The notes under the pieces: generated by a model
What the model saw: the letters and a program-made list of their open reading frames with translations, nothing else
Database searches by the model: none
What the model was told of the DNA's origin: nothing
Assembly: GCA_000733355.1 (NCBI GenBank)
Contig: JNVV01000088.1
Location: 5,281-69,280 of the forward strand
Direction: 5' to 3'
DNA from: Falciphora oryzae
Taxonomy: Eukaryota > Ascomycota > Sordariomycetes > Magnaporthales > Magnaporthaceae
DNA: 64,000 nucleotides
Translations under genes and position numbers: made by a program
Part shown: one piece after another, positions 37,550 through 47,365 of the stretch
Layout: each line of letters opens with the position of its first letter
Position numbering within the stretch: position 1 is the stretch's first letter

Positions 37550-39921
37550 ATAACGACGGAAGCTATTATCGTTTATATCCCGCTTTATTTTATTAAAAAC
37601 GTTTTTCCGGCATTCCGATAGTATTTTGTTAAAAACGTCCTCGGTAACGTTTTGCCGAAGGGAAACTTAAAAGATACCGTAGAGTTAGCGGATTGGAAGC
37701 GGATAGCAAAAGCGAAAAAACAAACACCTACCCGTATTTTGGCCCGTTTAAAAGCCAGCTTTTTTATCCGAATGCGATTTTCCGTGCTCCATTTAGTAAC
37801 GATCCTTTCGGCTTAGCCCGATATGGTTTGGCCCGGGGGCATTATATTACTAAAAGGGGAGCGAACTAAACCCGAACTATTAAAAGCAACTACAATAGCG
37901 AAAGGATTCCCAAAATTAACAAGGAACGAACGGCTAAACCCGGCGCCGGAAAAAATACCGGACCGTTTAAGGATATCTTTCGAAATACGGTAATACCCGG
38001 CAATCGCATGCTTTAAACCGGTATAGCGAACTTGGAAAAAAAAAAATGTTAGGACAAAATAAATAACGGCCCGGAACAAAAGCGGTATATAATTTAGCAG
38101 CAGCATAAACATCCGCAAACGCAGCATCGCGGTCCGCACTAATTTTAGGTAGGGATTGCATATAGCGATAATAGGCACGAAAAACAGCGGCAACCTAATC
38201 CTCGGAACCAATGGGAGGCTACCGCGTCGGGAACGAAACGTTAGCGACGAAATCGCGAGCGGATACCAAAAGGGAGCAACTAACCTAAACGCAAGCACTA
38301 CGCGATTAAATGCAGCCCACATAAGTGAAGCCTTTAGTAGCTGGAATTACTATATTAGCAAAACCGGAAACGGAGCGGAAAAAAGCAAAATAAGGAACGC
38401 TACATACAGGCTTTGTAATAGCATTAGCGCACAATACCGGCACCGTTAATACCGTTAGCGAAACGCTAAAAATAACTAACGCACATTTTATACGAAGGAC
38501 TAGGAAATTAAAAAAGCGGAATAGGAAGGATAGCGGGGCGGCAAACATATACCATATTGTTATAAGAAACGCAGTTGTTAGGGATTTCGACCGCCGGCAA
38601 ATACTCCGATTAATTATATAAACGGTAAGGCTAGGAGGAAAAGAGGAAGTTAGCAACAAAATAGGGAAAAGAACGGAGCAAAGCCGCACTTATAGCTTTA
38701 ATACGAAGGTTTTAAACGCCGTCGCCCGAACCGCCGTTGCTTAAACCGCTACCGTCGTTTTCGTCCGCAAACGGAAGGCGATTGCAAAAACGATTGCCAC
38801 CGTTACTACTACTATTACTATTGCTATTAGCTACAGCGGCGGGAGCGGCGCGGCTACCGCCCGTAGCTCCGTTGCCGGGATTGCCACCGCGACCGCTACT
38901 ACTACCACCGCGGGGAAATTTGGGAGCTTTATTTTTAAAAGCTATGTTGTAGGAAAATAGGAAACGGAGGGGAAACGAGGCGCAAACGAGCAGGAACTTA
39001 AATATAAACAGGAGAAAAGGAAACGCGGGCAAAAGGGCAGAACCGGAAGCGGTAGTAAAAAAAAAGCGAAAGGGAAAAAGGAAGGAAGGAAAAAGGGCCT
39101 TTTGTAACTGGGAAAAGGAAGGCCGGTAAAAACCCGGATCCGGAAGGAAACAAAAGGAAGTTACCATTAAAAACTATAACGCACGATAACGCAGCAACAA
39201 AAAAAAGTTACCTAAATAACGCGATCTAAAAAAAAGGAGGCAATTAACAAAAAAATTAAATGCAAACCACAAAAGCGGACCCGAACCGCACGCGGAATAA
39301 CGGCCCCGGAAGCGGGCACCCACCAAAAACTAAATTACCTAAAATTACGAAACAAAACGCTAAATCCGGAAGGCCCGCCCGCGGCTGGGACCCGGAGCAG
39401 AGCCGGGCCAACTTACGCGAAAAAGCCACATTAGGGCGCCACAACACGAGTACCAATACAAACATTCCGCTACGAGGGCGAAACCCGACACCAAAGCGCT
39501 GCCCCGGTTGGGACCCGGAGCGGAACCGGGCCAACTCACGCGGAAAAGCCACACCAGGACGCCACAACACGAGTACCAACACAGCCGTTTCGCCACGAAA
39601 GCGAAACCCGGCACCAAAACGCTACCCCGGCGCAACACACCCTTATTCCCTTACGTACTTTCCTTTTATTCCACTAATTACAAGGACGCTTCCACAACGG
39701 AACCTTTACAAGCAGTCGCATAAAAACAAACAGACGGTACCACTATTCAACACAGCAGGACCGTATACGAAAAGCAGACATGGTTTTTACTCCCAAGCTC
39801 CGGAGCGGGGGCGACACGCACCCGAGCACCCGAAAACGAGTTCAAAGGTTTTTACATGTAAATACTACATAGTAAAAGTACCGAGGTTTTATATAAACAT
39901 AACGGTAATATAAATATATAT
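37550..39921 (+). other. LINE-3 long 3' region
   Basis: Collinear with 28,560-30,928. The plus frame 38,156-38,449 contains AFSSWNYYISKTGNGAEKS, which is also present, more broken, in LINE-2. The open frame 39,260-39,913 (217 codons) has two units of about 40 residues (GWDPE...RNPAPKR type). It may be untranslated repeat DNA rather than protein. Confidence 0.45.
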
Positions 39922-40048
39922 ATTATTACTAATTTAAAGTATATAACCATTTTACACAATATTTTACACAATGTTTAAAACTCTCCTCAAATAATGCTAA
40001 TAAAAATCTGGAAAAATAATCATAAAATCAACAATATAGTTAAATATA
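39922..40048. mobile_element. MITE-C, inner part (split by pogo-1)
   Basis: The sequence up to gttaaatata at 40,048 continues at 41,912 with acatattaaattttcatgg. The intact version of this joint, gttaaatataacatatt, is seen in MITE-D near 46,412-46,430. The left arm of MITE-C is missing; LINE-3 abuts it. Confidence 0.75.
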
Positions 40049-41909
40049 ACGTAATCCATCAGCGAATCGCGCATATCACCGAATCGCGCGTTTTCCATCG
40101 CGACCCGCGTTTCCCACTTCCAATCTCAATTTTTTAATAACTACAAATAGCATCGATATTAAAAAAAGCTAGGATTATTTTCGCTATATAAGCAATCCAA
40201 TCTAATTAGGGATTAAGTTTGCGTTCGGCAGCTAAAATTTACGATATTTTTAAATCCATATTACGCGACCGACGCGCCAGCCGACCTATTCGACGCGATA
40301 GCAAACCCAACACCCGGAAATTAACGGAATCCGAAAAGCAAGCGCTTGTTAAATATATATTCGAGTTGGATTCCCGCGCATTTCCTCCCCGGCCTTTTAG
40401 TATTAAAAATATGGCCAACCGATTGCTCGCCGAACGCGACGCGGGCACCGTCGGCAAATGCTAGATCGCGAAATTCGTTAAGCGCCGTCCGGAGCTCGGC
40501 ACGCGCTAGATTCGAAAATACGACTACCAAAGGGCCAAATGCGAAAATCCCAAGCTCGTTTTTGCGTAGTTTAACCTTATACGGAACACTGTAGCCAAAT
40601 ATGGCATTTTGGATAACGATATTTACAACTTCAACGAAACCGGCTTTTTTATAAGCATAATCGCCGCCGTTATAGTTATTACAACGTCGAAAGGCCGTAT
40701 TAAAGCAAAACTAATCCAACTTGGCAACCGGGAATAGGCTACAGTTATTTAAAGGGTTAATTATTACGGTTAAGCGATCCCTCCTTTTATTATCGTTAAA
40801 AGGCAATATTACTTAGCCAATTGGTACTCGGAAACCAACCTCCCACGCAATTGGGTTATTGCAATAAATTCCAACGGGTGGATTACGAACGAGCTCGGTT
40901 TGAAATGGATCCGGCATTTCGATAAACACATTACATCGCGCACAAAAGGCCCCTATCGTTTGTTAATGCTAAACGGCCACAAAAGCCACCACTCGACGGA
41001 TTTCAAACTTTACTGTTAGGAATATAACATTATTACGCTTTACATACCTCCGCATTCGTTTCACTTCCTTTAACCACTTAACGTTAAATGCTTTAGCCCA
41101 ATAAAAAAGGCGTATGGTCGGCAAATCGAAAACCTAATAAAGTTACACGTTAGCTACGTAACCAAAATCGAATTCCTTTCGGCGTTTAAAGCGGCATTCT
41201 TTAACTTTATAACCGAAGGAAACATCCGAAAAGGTTTCCAAAAAACTAGCCTTGCTCCTTTTAATCCGGTATCGGTTTTAAAAAAGCTGGATATAAAGCT
41301 ACGAACTCCAACGCCCCCGAAGGAGCCTTTAAACGACGCCGAACTTTGGACTTCCAAAACGCCCAAAACAGCCAGGGAAGCAATTTCGCAATCCGAACAC
41401 ATTAAAACTCGAATTTCCAATCACCGAAACAGCTTTCCGACATCCATTAATATAGCTATGGACTAAATTGCAAAAGGGGCGAAGGCGATCATATACGAAA
41501 TGGCCCTTTTCCGAGCAGAAGTATTTACGCTTAAAAAGGCGAACAAAGCATTAAACAAACGCCGGAAGGCCAAAAAAACACGTGTCCGACTTGGAGGGTT
41601 ACTTACTATTAAAAAGGTACGAAATATGCTAAACCAGGAGGCGCTGGATAGATAGCTACAGCAAGAAATGCGCGATCATAGGGGTCGGGAAAAAAGGGCA
41701 ACGACAACTCGTCGGCGATATGGCACCTGCGGCAAAACCGGACACAATGCGCGCACTTGTCAGAAGGAAATGGAAATGTCCGATATATACAGTTCCGAAT
41801 AATTTGAATGGATTCCTGGCGTTATTGGGTTGGCATGCGCGTCGATTAACCGGAGGTCGGGTATGGGTACGCGATTCGGTAATATGCGCAACTCGCTAAT
41901 AGACCACGT
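40049..41909 (+). mobile_element. pogo-like DNA transposon (pogo-1) inserted in MITE-C
   Basis: 1,861 bp with inverted repeats ACGTAATCCATCAGCG (left) and ACGTGGTCTATTAGCG (right, inward). TA lies at 40,047-40,048 and 41,910-41,911. Each end holds two CGAATCGCG-type motifs. It carries a nearly complete, RIPped transposase gene on the plus strand. Confidence 0.9.
40219..41812 (+). pseudogene. pogo-1 transposase remnant
   Basis: Reads in order: CENP-B-type DNA-binding region (LTESEKQALVKYIFELDSRA at 40,319-40,380; NRLLAERDAGTVGK), then the DDE core, then a C-terminal zinc knuckle. All three catalytic Asp positions read Asn: NFNETGF (about 40,630), LLMLNGHKSH (about 40,965) and PLNVKCF (about 41,075), each a G-to-A change. 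The final knuckle YGTCGKTGHNARTC near 41,720-41,760 has lost its first Cys. A handful of stops interrupt it. An inactive copy of a cut-and-paste transposase. Confidence 0.85.
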
Positions 41910-41911
41910 TA

Positions 41912-42039
41912 ACATATTAAATTTTCATGGAATTTTATAAAAAATTGGTGGATTTAACCGGGGGGTCGAAAACGGCGTTTAGTATGGGATTTTAAAGTGT
42001 GGCACGAGCTTATCTATGGCACGAGCCTATCCACCACGT
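41912..42039. mobile_element. MITE-C, right end
   Basis: Ends CCACCACGT at 42,039 with TA at 42,040-42,041. The paired GGCACGAGC motifs lie at 42,001-42,026. What follows is the middle of a pogo transposase gene, so MITE-C had inserted into pogo-2. Confidence 0.8.
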
Positions 42040-43344
42040 TATTTTAAATGATAACATTTATAATTTCGACGAAACCGGCTTTTTTATAGGTATAATCGCG
42101 GCCGTTATGGTTATTACAATATCGGAAGGCCGTGGTAAAGCAAAGCTGATCCAGTCTGGCAATCGGGAATGGGCTATAATTATTTAAAAGGTTAACTGTT
42201 ACGGTTGGACGATCCCCCCTTTTATTATCGTTAAAAAGCAATACCATTTAGCCAATTAGTATTCGAAAACCGACCTTTCACGCAATTAGGTTATTGCAAC
42301 TAGTTTTAATAGGTGGATTACGAATAAACTTAGCTTAAAATGGATCTAGCATTTTAATAAACACATTATATCGCGCACGAAAGGCATATATCGTTTATTA
42401 ATGCTAGACGGATATAAAAGCCACCATTTAACGGATTTCGAGCTTTATTGCCAAAAACATAACATCATTACGCTTTACATACCTTCGCATTCGTTTCACT
42501 TCTTTTAGCCGCTTAATGTTAAATGCTTCGGCCTAATAAAGCGGCCGTACGGTTAACGAATTGAAAATTTAATAAAATTGCACGTTAGCTACATAATTAA
42601 AATCGAATTCCTTTCGGCGTTTAAAGCGGCATTTTTAAATTCCATAATTAAAAAAAATATCCAAAAAAGCTTTCAAAGGGCTAGCTTTATTCCTTTTAAT
42701 CCGAATTCGGTTTTGGAAAAGCTGGATGTAAAGCTACGAACTCCAACTCCCTTAAAAACGCTTTTAAACGATTCTAAACCTTGGACCTTTAAAACGCCGC
42801 GGACGGCCAAAAAAGCAATTTCGCAATCCGAATATATTAAAACTTGGATTACCAATTACTAAAGCAGCTTTCCAACACCTATACTAGCGGTTATAAATCA
42901 AATTGCAAAAAGGACGAAAGCAATAATGCACGAAATGGCCCTTTTCCAAGCCAAAATATTTACGTTTTAAAAAGCGAACGAAGCATTAAGCAAACGCCGG
43001 AGGGCTAAAAAAACACGTATCCGACTTAAAAGGTTATTTACTATCAACGAAATACAAAATGTTTTAAACCAGCAGGAGCTAGATAAATAGTTACAGTAAA
43101 AAATGCGCGACCATAGGGGTTAAAAAAGGAAGGCGACGGTAACTTATCGGCGATATAGCACGTACGGCAAGACCGGATATAATGCGCGCATTTGCCAAAA
43201 AGAAGTAAAAATGTTCAATATATATAGTTTTAAATAGTTTAAATGGATTCCTAGCGTTATTGGGTTAGCGTGCGTGTTAATTAATCGGAAATCGGGTATG
43301 GGTGGGCGACTCGGTGATATAGGCGACTCGGTGATAAACCACGT
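42040..43344 (+). mobile_element. 5'-truncated pogo-like transposon (pogo-2)
   Basis: Begins inside the transposase gene right after MITE-C. The right end is ACGT at 43,341-43,344, with TA at 43,345-43,346 and two GGCGACTCGGTG motifs just inside. The left half is not in the window, consistent with loss when MITE-C lost its left arm. Confidence 0.82.
42044..43205 (+). pseudogene. pogo-2 transposase remnant (C-terminal two-thirds)
   Basis: Starts at DNIYNFDETGFF (42,045-42,090), with the first catalytic Asp intact. The second, LLMLDGYKSH (about 42,398), is also intact. The third reads Asn (PLNVKCF, about 42,508). The open stretch 42,578-42,862 ends with SQSEYIKTWITNY. The zinc knuckle near 43,150-43,195 is damaged. 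More of the DDE triad survives than in pogo-1. Confidence 0.82.
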
Positions 43345-43346
43345 TA

Positions 43347-44080
43347 TATAATCCATTAATTAGCCGTAATTAATCGCTTTTTATAAGTATTACTTATTAG
43401 CGCAAACTTTTAAAAGCTTTATATTATATTACGCTTTCACTTTTAAAATTAACAAATAGTTTTAATTTTAAAGGTATTCTTTAAAAATTAGATTCCGTTT
43501 CATTTTGCTTCTAAAAATCTTTTTTTACAACTAGGAAATAGCGTTTCCTTTTAACAAATACGTTTATATTAACATATTAATAGCAAATAAGCTGCAAGAA
43601 TTTGCTAAATTTCGCGTTAGCTTTAAAGGCGTTAATTAAAACTAATATGCAATCTGTTAAAATTTGCCGCGGGAAAATGTTACAAAGCAACTCCTAGCTA
43701 CCGCTTAACCCATATATATATACGGCCGTTTACGACTAAATAAGTAGGAATTTTTTCCCCTTCCTCCCGCGTAGTAGCAACCTCATCTTATAGGACCTAG
43801 GTGTTGCATTATAATAAAAAGCCTTGAAATTTTTAAAAACTTATTAACGTTAGTTCGTTCGTCGTCGTCCTAATTTAAATAATTTCAATAAAAAGGTTTA
43901 AAATAATGTTTTATTTTCCTATCGAACAAGGAAGCAATGTGCATTACCCTTTACTTATTTTTTTTCAAACTATCTTTTAAATATTGTGAAATAAATTTTG
44001 CAAATCGTTAAAAACGTGGAAAAAGTTTTCTTCCCCGTTATTTTTTAAAATAAAGGAATTTATAAATGGGTGTGTTTTTA
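43347..44080. other. Unidentified AT-rich sequence
   Basis: No domain recognised. A TATA-like acccatatatatatacgg occurs at about 43,710, preceded by tgttacaaag at 43,678, so an LTR fragment is possible. A minus-strand frame of 104 codons (43,977-44,291, MKRREFKYKEIKRSLFVGSW) overlaps its end. It lacks a domain I know and overlaps LTR-like DNA, so I do not call it a gene. Confidence 0.35.
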
Positions 44081-44383
44081 TAGCTGTAAATTCGCGTAAA
44101 TTCGACGGAAAAGTACCTGATAAATTTTCACGCATTGTTAATTTTATCAATGTTAATTTACGTGATTTAGCGCGTGCACTTAGAAAAGTCCCACGCTCGT
44201 GTAAAGCAGCAAGTCCTTGGATTGCGCGCTCCCACGAGCCTACAAAAAGGGATCTCTTAATCTCCTTATATTTAAATTCTCTTCTCTTCATGCATTAATT
44301 AACCACAGTTTACCAAATCCCAAAATTATTGTTCTTTTTATTAGGAGATTTTTAAGCCCACAGGAGTACCACTCATACTAACA
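44081..44383 (-). repeat. Diverged LTR family D fragment, minus strand
   Basis: The reverse complement starting at 44,383 reads TGTTAGTATGAGTGGTACTC, matching the start of the family D LTRs (TGTTGGTAGGAGTGGTACTC). Further in, a tgcatgaagagaagag block corresponds to tgcacgaaaaggaaagg in the 387 copy. The far boundary is a length estimate. Confidence 0.6.
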
Positions 44384-44390
44384 ATTAAAG

Positions 44391-44743
44391 TTATATTCTT
44401 TTTTCGTAAAAAGTTATTCCTTTTTCGAAAGCTTTCCTTTTTATAACTTTACTGCTTTCGTGTTACAAACGGGCTTTCCACTTCCCAGGCAAGACCACTT
44501 AGAGAAGGTGCTAGCAGTATGTTTTAACAAAAGGGAGCAACGGGTTTAGGGCTAGTAGTTTAAATGCTAAACTTAGAACAAGTTAAAACTTAAATTAACT
44601 AATGCCAACGCTTTAGTCAAAGCTACTCTCACTGCTAAGGAATCCTCCCCTTTATATACACGCTAACGTCTTACGCTTAGCACTTGGTGCTATGTCAGCT
44701 ATGTTTGCTATGTCGCCCTAATGGCCATATCAAACATATTAAG
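44391..44743 (-). repeat. LTR family C fragment, minus strand
   Basis: Its reverse complement carries gtgtatataaaggggagg (about 44,648-44,665), gactaaagcgttggcatt, and a gtggaaagcccgtttgtaac block in the same order as 3,240-3,450. It is less RIPped than that copy. It is truncated on its 5' side by the LTR element at 44,744. Confidence 0.7.
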
Positions 44744-45062
44744 TGTTGGTAGGAGTGGTACTCCTATTGGCCCCAATGGGGGCCGGGCACGGAAATCTCC
44801 CAGGAGTGACGAACACGGATCCTACTGGTTGGTTGGATCCTCTATTGTGCGCGTGAAAAGGAAAGGGATCTATCTGCTAGAAGGGAGGGCAACGAAGCCC
44901 CTTATATACATTGCCAATCAGGGCTTAGCCCTCCAGGTCACGGGGGCCCTATGGGCCCCGTGGGCCCCATGGGCCCCGGAGGGCCCGGGCCTCCCAAGCC
45001 TTCCAGGCTTCCAAATCCCTCAAGTGCATGCGCCGGAATAGTGCTGGAATACCAATCCAACA
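44744..45062 (+). repeat. Left LTR of the non-autonomous element
   Basis: 319 bp with a TATA-like ccttatataca near 44,900 and a GGGCCC-rich stretch at 44,946-44,990. Its last 77 bp plus about 50 bp of internal sequence are repeated in tandem at about 45,113-45,240. Confidence 0.85.
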
Positions 45063-45244
45063 CTAGCAACTTTTTCTTTTCTGCGCATGCACGGCTTATC
45101 CCCTAAAAGGCTTAGGCCTCCAAGCTTTCCAAGCTTCCAGATCCCTTAAATGCATGCGCCGGCATAGTGCTAGAATAATAATCCAACACTAGCAACTTTT
45201 TCTTTTATGCGCATGCACGGTTTGTATCCTCCCAAAGGTTATCG

Positions 45245-45538
45245 GCCGGGGTGATCGCGAGGATCTCGAAAGTGGCCATTGTCGTGCCGGAGGCTCTGGG
45301 GCTTTTGTGCGTGCCCAGAGGCCGGGGGTCTTGTAGGTGCCGGAGGCTTTGGGGCTTTTGTGCGTGCCTAGAGGCCGGGGGTCTTGTGGGTGCCGGGGTG
45401 ATCGCGAGGATTTCGAAAGCGGCCATTGTCGTGCCGGAGGCTTTGGGGCTCTTGTGCGTGCCCAGAGGTCGGGGGTCTTGTGGGTGCCGGAAGCTCTGGG
45501 GCTCTTGTGCGTGCCCAGAGGCCGGGGGTCTTGTAGGT
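45245..45538. repeat. Higher-order minisatellite, 147-bp unit x2
   Basis: Each 147-bp unit (starts 45,245 and 45,392) holds a gccggggtgatcgcgagg leader and two 53-bp subunits of GTGCCGGAGGCT type (45,284, 45,337 and the equivalents in the second unit). Open frames here on both strands arise from the repeat and are not genes. Confidence 0.85.
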
Positions 45539-45800
45539 GCGTGTCGGGCCTAACGAAAGGGACGGCGCTTTTGTAAAGGGGGGGCTTCGGCGCGCGCACA
45601 CGCCAAACTTATTTGATCTTATTCGGGTCCTTGTGGCGAAAGCCGTACTACCAAATTCGTTATTTGGCGGTGTGCGCGTGCAAAGCCGGTGATTAGGCCG
45701 AGCCGAATAGCTAAGGCTTTGGCTTGTCGCTTGTTAAATAACCGAGGTTATTTTGGCGTTGGCAAGCGGTATTGCTTGGGGTGACCTTCCGGTCCAAAAG

Positions 45801-46021
45801 CCGCTTTGGCCTGCTGGCAGGTCGGGGCTTAGGGGGTTACGCAACGCCTTTTGCGAAAAATTCGCCAAATCTCTTAACCAAACCGCTTTGGCCTGCTGGC
45901 AGGTCGGGGCTTAGGAGAGTTTTGTCGATTTTCCTCGAATGCGCTACCGAGCGGGAGATTGGGGTCTCCTGCTCCTAGATCCAGTTGGAAACCGCTCTGG
46001 CCTGCTGGCAGGTCGGGGCTT
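45801..46021. repeat. Three dispersed copies of a 30-bp repeat
   Basis: Copies of ccgctttggcctgctggcag plus gtcggggctt lie at 45,801-45,830, 45,883-45,912 and 45,992-46,021 (one T/C difference in the third). They sit between the minisatellite and the right LTR. Confidence 0.85.
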
Positions 46022-46074
46022 CCAAAAAGGACCCTTTACTTTTCGTTATAGTGGTTGCTATCACCACTGATTAG

Positions 46075-46393
46075 TGTTGGTAGGAGTGGTACTCCTGTTG
46101 GCCCTAATGGGGGCCGGGCACGGAGATTTCCCAGGAGTGACGAACACGGATCCTACTGGTTGGTTGGATCTTTTATTGTGCGCGTGAAGAGGAAAGGGAT
46201 CTATCTGCTAGAAGGGAGGGCAACGAAGCCCCTTATATACATTGCCAATCAGGGCTTGGCCCTCCAGGTTACGGGGGCCTTATGGGCCCCGTGGGCCCCA
46301 TGGGCCCCGGAGGGCCCGGGCCTCCCAAGCCTTCCAGGCTTCCAGATCCCTTAAGTGCATGCGCCGGAATAGTGCTGGAATACCAATCCAATA
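46075..46393 (+). repeat. Right LTR of the non-autonomous element
   Basis: 319 bp, collinear with 44,744-45,062. Confidence 0.85.
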
Positions 46394-46551
46394 ATTTTCA
46401 TAATTATTATAAAGTTAAATATAACATATTAAATTTTCATGAAATTTTATAAAAAATTGGTAGATTTAACCGGGGGGTCGAAAACGGCGTTTAGTATGGG
46501 ATTTTGAAGTGGGCGACTCGGTGGTATGGGCGACTCGGTGGTGAACCACGT
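46394..46551. mobile_element. MITE-D, right half
   Basis: Same sequence as MITE-C (gttaaatataacatatt; ggggggtcgaaaacggcg) but ending with two GGGCGACTCGGTG motifs and CCACGT at 46,551, with TA at 46,552-46,553. Its left half is missing; the LTR element abuts it. Confidence 0.78.
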
Positions 46552-46552
46552 T

Positions 46553-47315
46553 AATAGTTAAAATTTTTAGTAAAAATGACTACGAAAGTGACTAAAAGTT
46601 AAATTATGTACGGGCTATTTATATAAATACATATTTTAAGTTATATGCATATAAATGTAAATTTCGTGTATTTTTTAAACATTATATTATAATTTTATAA
46701 TTTAAATTCGATTTATAAAGCTATAAAGTATATTGACTTTTCGTTGACTAAATTGTGACTACGGGTGATTAAATTCCCAACCCTAGGTGTGGCATGACAT
46801 GGCTACAAATACCTGCCTGCCCGCCCACTCAATCGACCTGAACACCTTCCCCCCGAAAAATTTTCCTGTCGGACCCACTGTTAGTGGCCGCTAAGGAATC
46901 CCGGCCATTTTGGTAGTGGTGCCACCAAAATGGCCGGAACAGCACTATCGGGCACTAACAAGCCATTTGGCTTGTTTTTGCTCGCGTTCTCCGACTCCTT
47001 TCAACAACGACGTCGGCAACGCAACTGGGCCAAAAGAGCAGAGAATGGCTGGCAAAGGTATGCGGGTGCCTATTGCCAGTCGAGGGGAAGGCCTGCACCC
47101 TATCGCCCAGGGCGCGCTTCGCGCGCGCCGAAACCTTCGACAATCGGGTGCTCCAACCTCCGCGCATCACCAGACCGCCCTTCGACTTCCTTTTCGCTTT
47201 CGCCTCGCGCACCGAGCCGAACGATTCGAACGCACAAGAAGACTGCAGGCCGGAAAGCAGTTAGAACACATCGGACGAATAGCCGGCCCGGCCGCCGCCG
47301 TCCCCCGCCACACAC
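46553..47315. other. Composition boundary, no clear gene
   Basis: AT-rich to about 46,790, then abruptly GC-rich, marking the edge of the transposon block. A perfect 14-bp inverted repeat lies at 46,901-46,914 and 46,924-46,937 (ccggccattttggt, 9-bp loop). Open frames on both strands run into the N gap and have no recognised domain; their apparent length comes from the Ns. Confidence 0.6.
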
Positions 47316-47365
47316 GCGACCCTTTCGGGCGTACACACACGCGACCCTTTCGGTCGTACACACAC
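47316..47365. repeat. 25-bp tandem repeat running into the gap
   Basis: Two units starting gcgaccctttcgg at 47,316 and 47,341, separated by acacac. The array is cut by the N run, so its true copy number is unknown. Confidence 0.75.

Larger units (their letters stand above)
32206..39921 (+). mobile_element. Tad-like LINE retrotransposon (LINE-3), near full length
   Basis: 7.7 kb, same order and length as LINE-2, starting gcgagcttgaaatcgcgcag and ending near aatatatata (39,921). It carries the same ORF1, ORF2 and 3' region. Parts (35,520-35,963 and 39,260-39,913) have few or no stops, so mutation density is uneven. It ends inside, or next to, the remnant of a MITE (from 39,922). Confidence 0.87.
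44744..46393 (+). mobile_element. Non-autonomous LTR element (TRIM/LARD-like), GC-rich
   Basis: Two 319-bp LTRs (44,744-45,062 and 46,075-46,393), both TGTTGGTAGGAGTGG to CCAATCCAACA/ATA, flank a 1.0-kb internal region with no gag or pol. The LTRs differ at only a small number of sites. The internal DNA is GC-rich and built of tandem repeats. The 5 bp on each side do not match (ttaag and atttt), so the outer context is probably rearranged. It must depend on a partner for movement. Confidence 0.8.

Noticed and set aside
38712..39167. 151-codon minus frame with Ser/Gly/Asn runs
   Set aside because: Low-complexity antisense of the LINE-3 3' region; the same region in LINE-2 is broken.
43977..44291. 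104-codon minus frame as a gene
   Set aside because: It overlaps sequence matching a minus-strand family D LTR and has no known domain.
45245..45538. Regular repeats that could suggest a CRISPR array
   Set aside because: Units are contiguous 53/147-bp minisatellite repeats without unique spacers, inside a eukaryotic LTR element.
45189..45599. Open frames of 70-136 codons on both strands rich in Pro/Arg or Gly/Cys
   Set aside because: They are translations of the 147-bp minisatellite; no start context, no domain, open in several frames at once.
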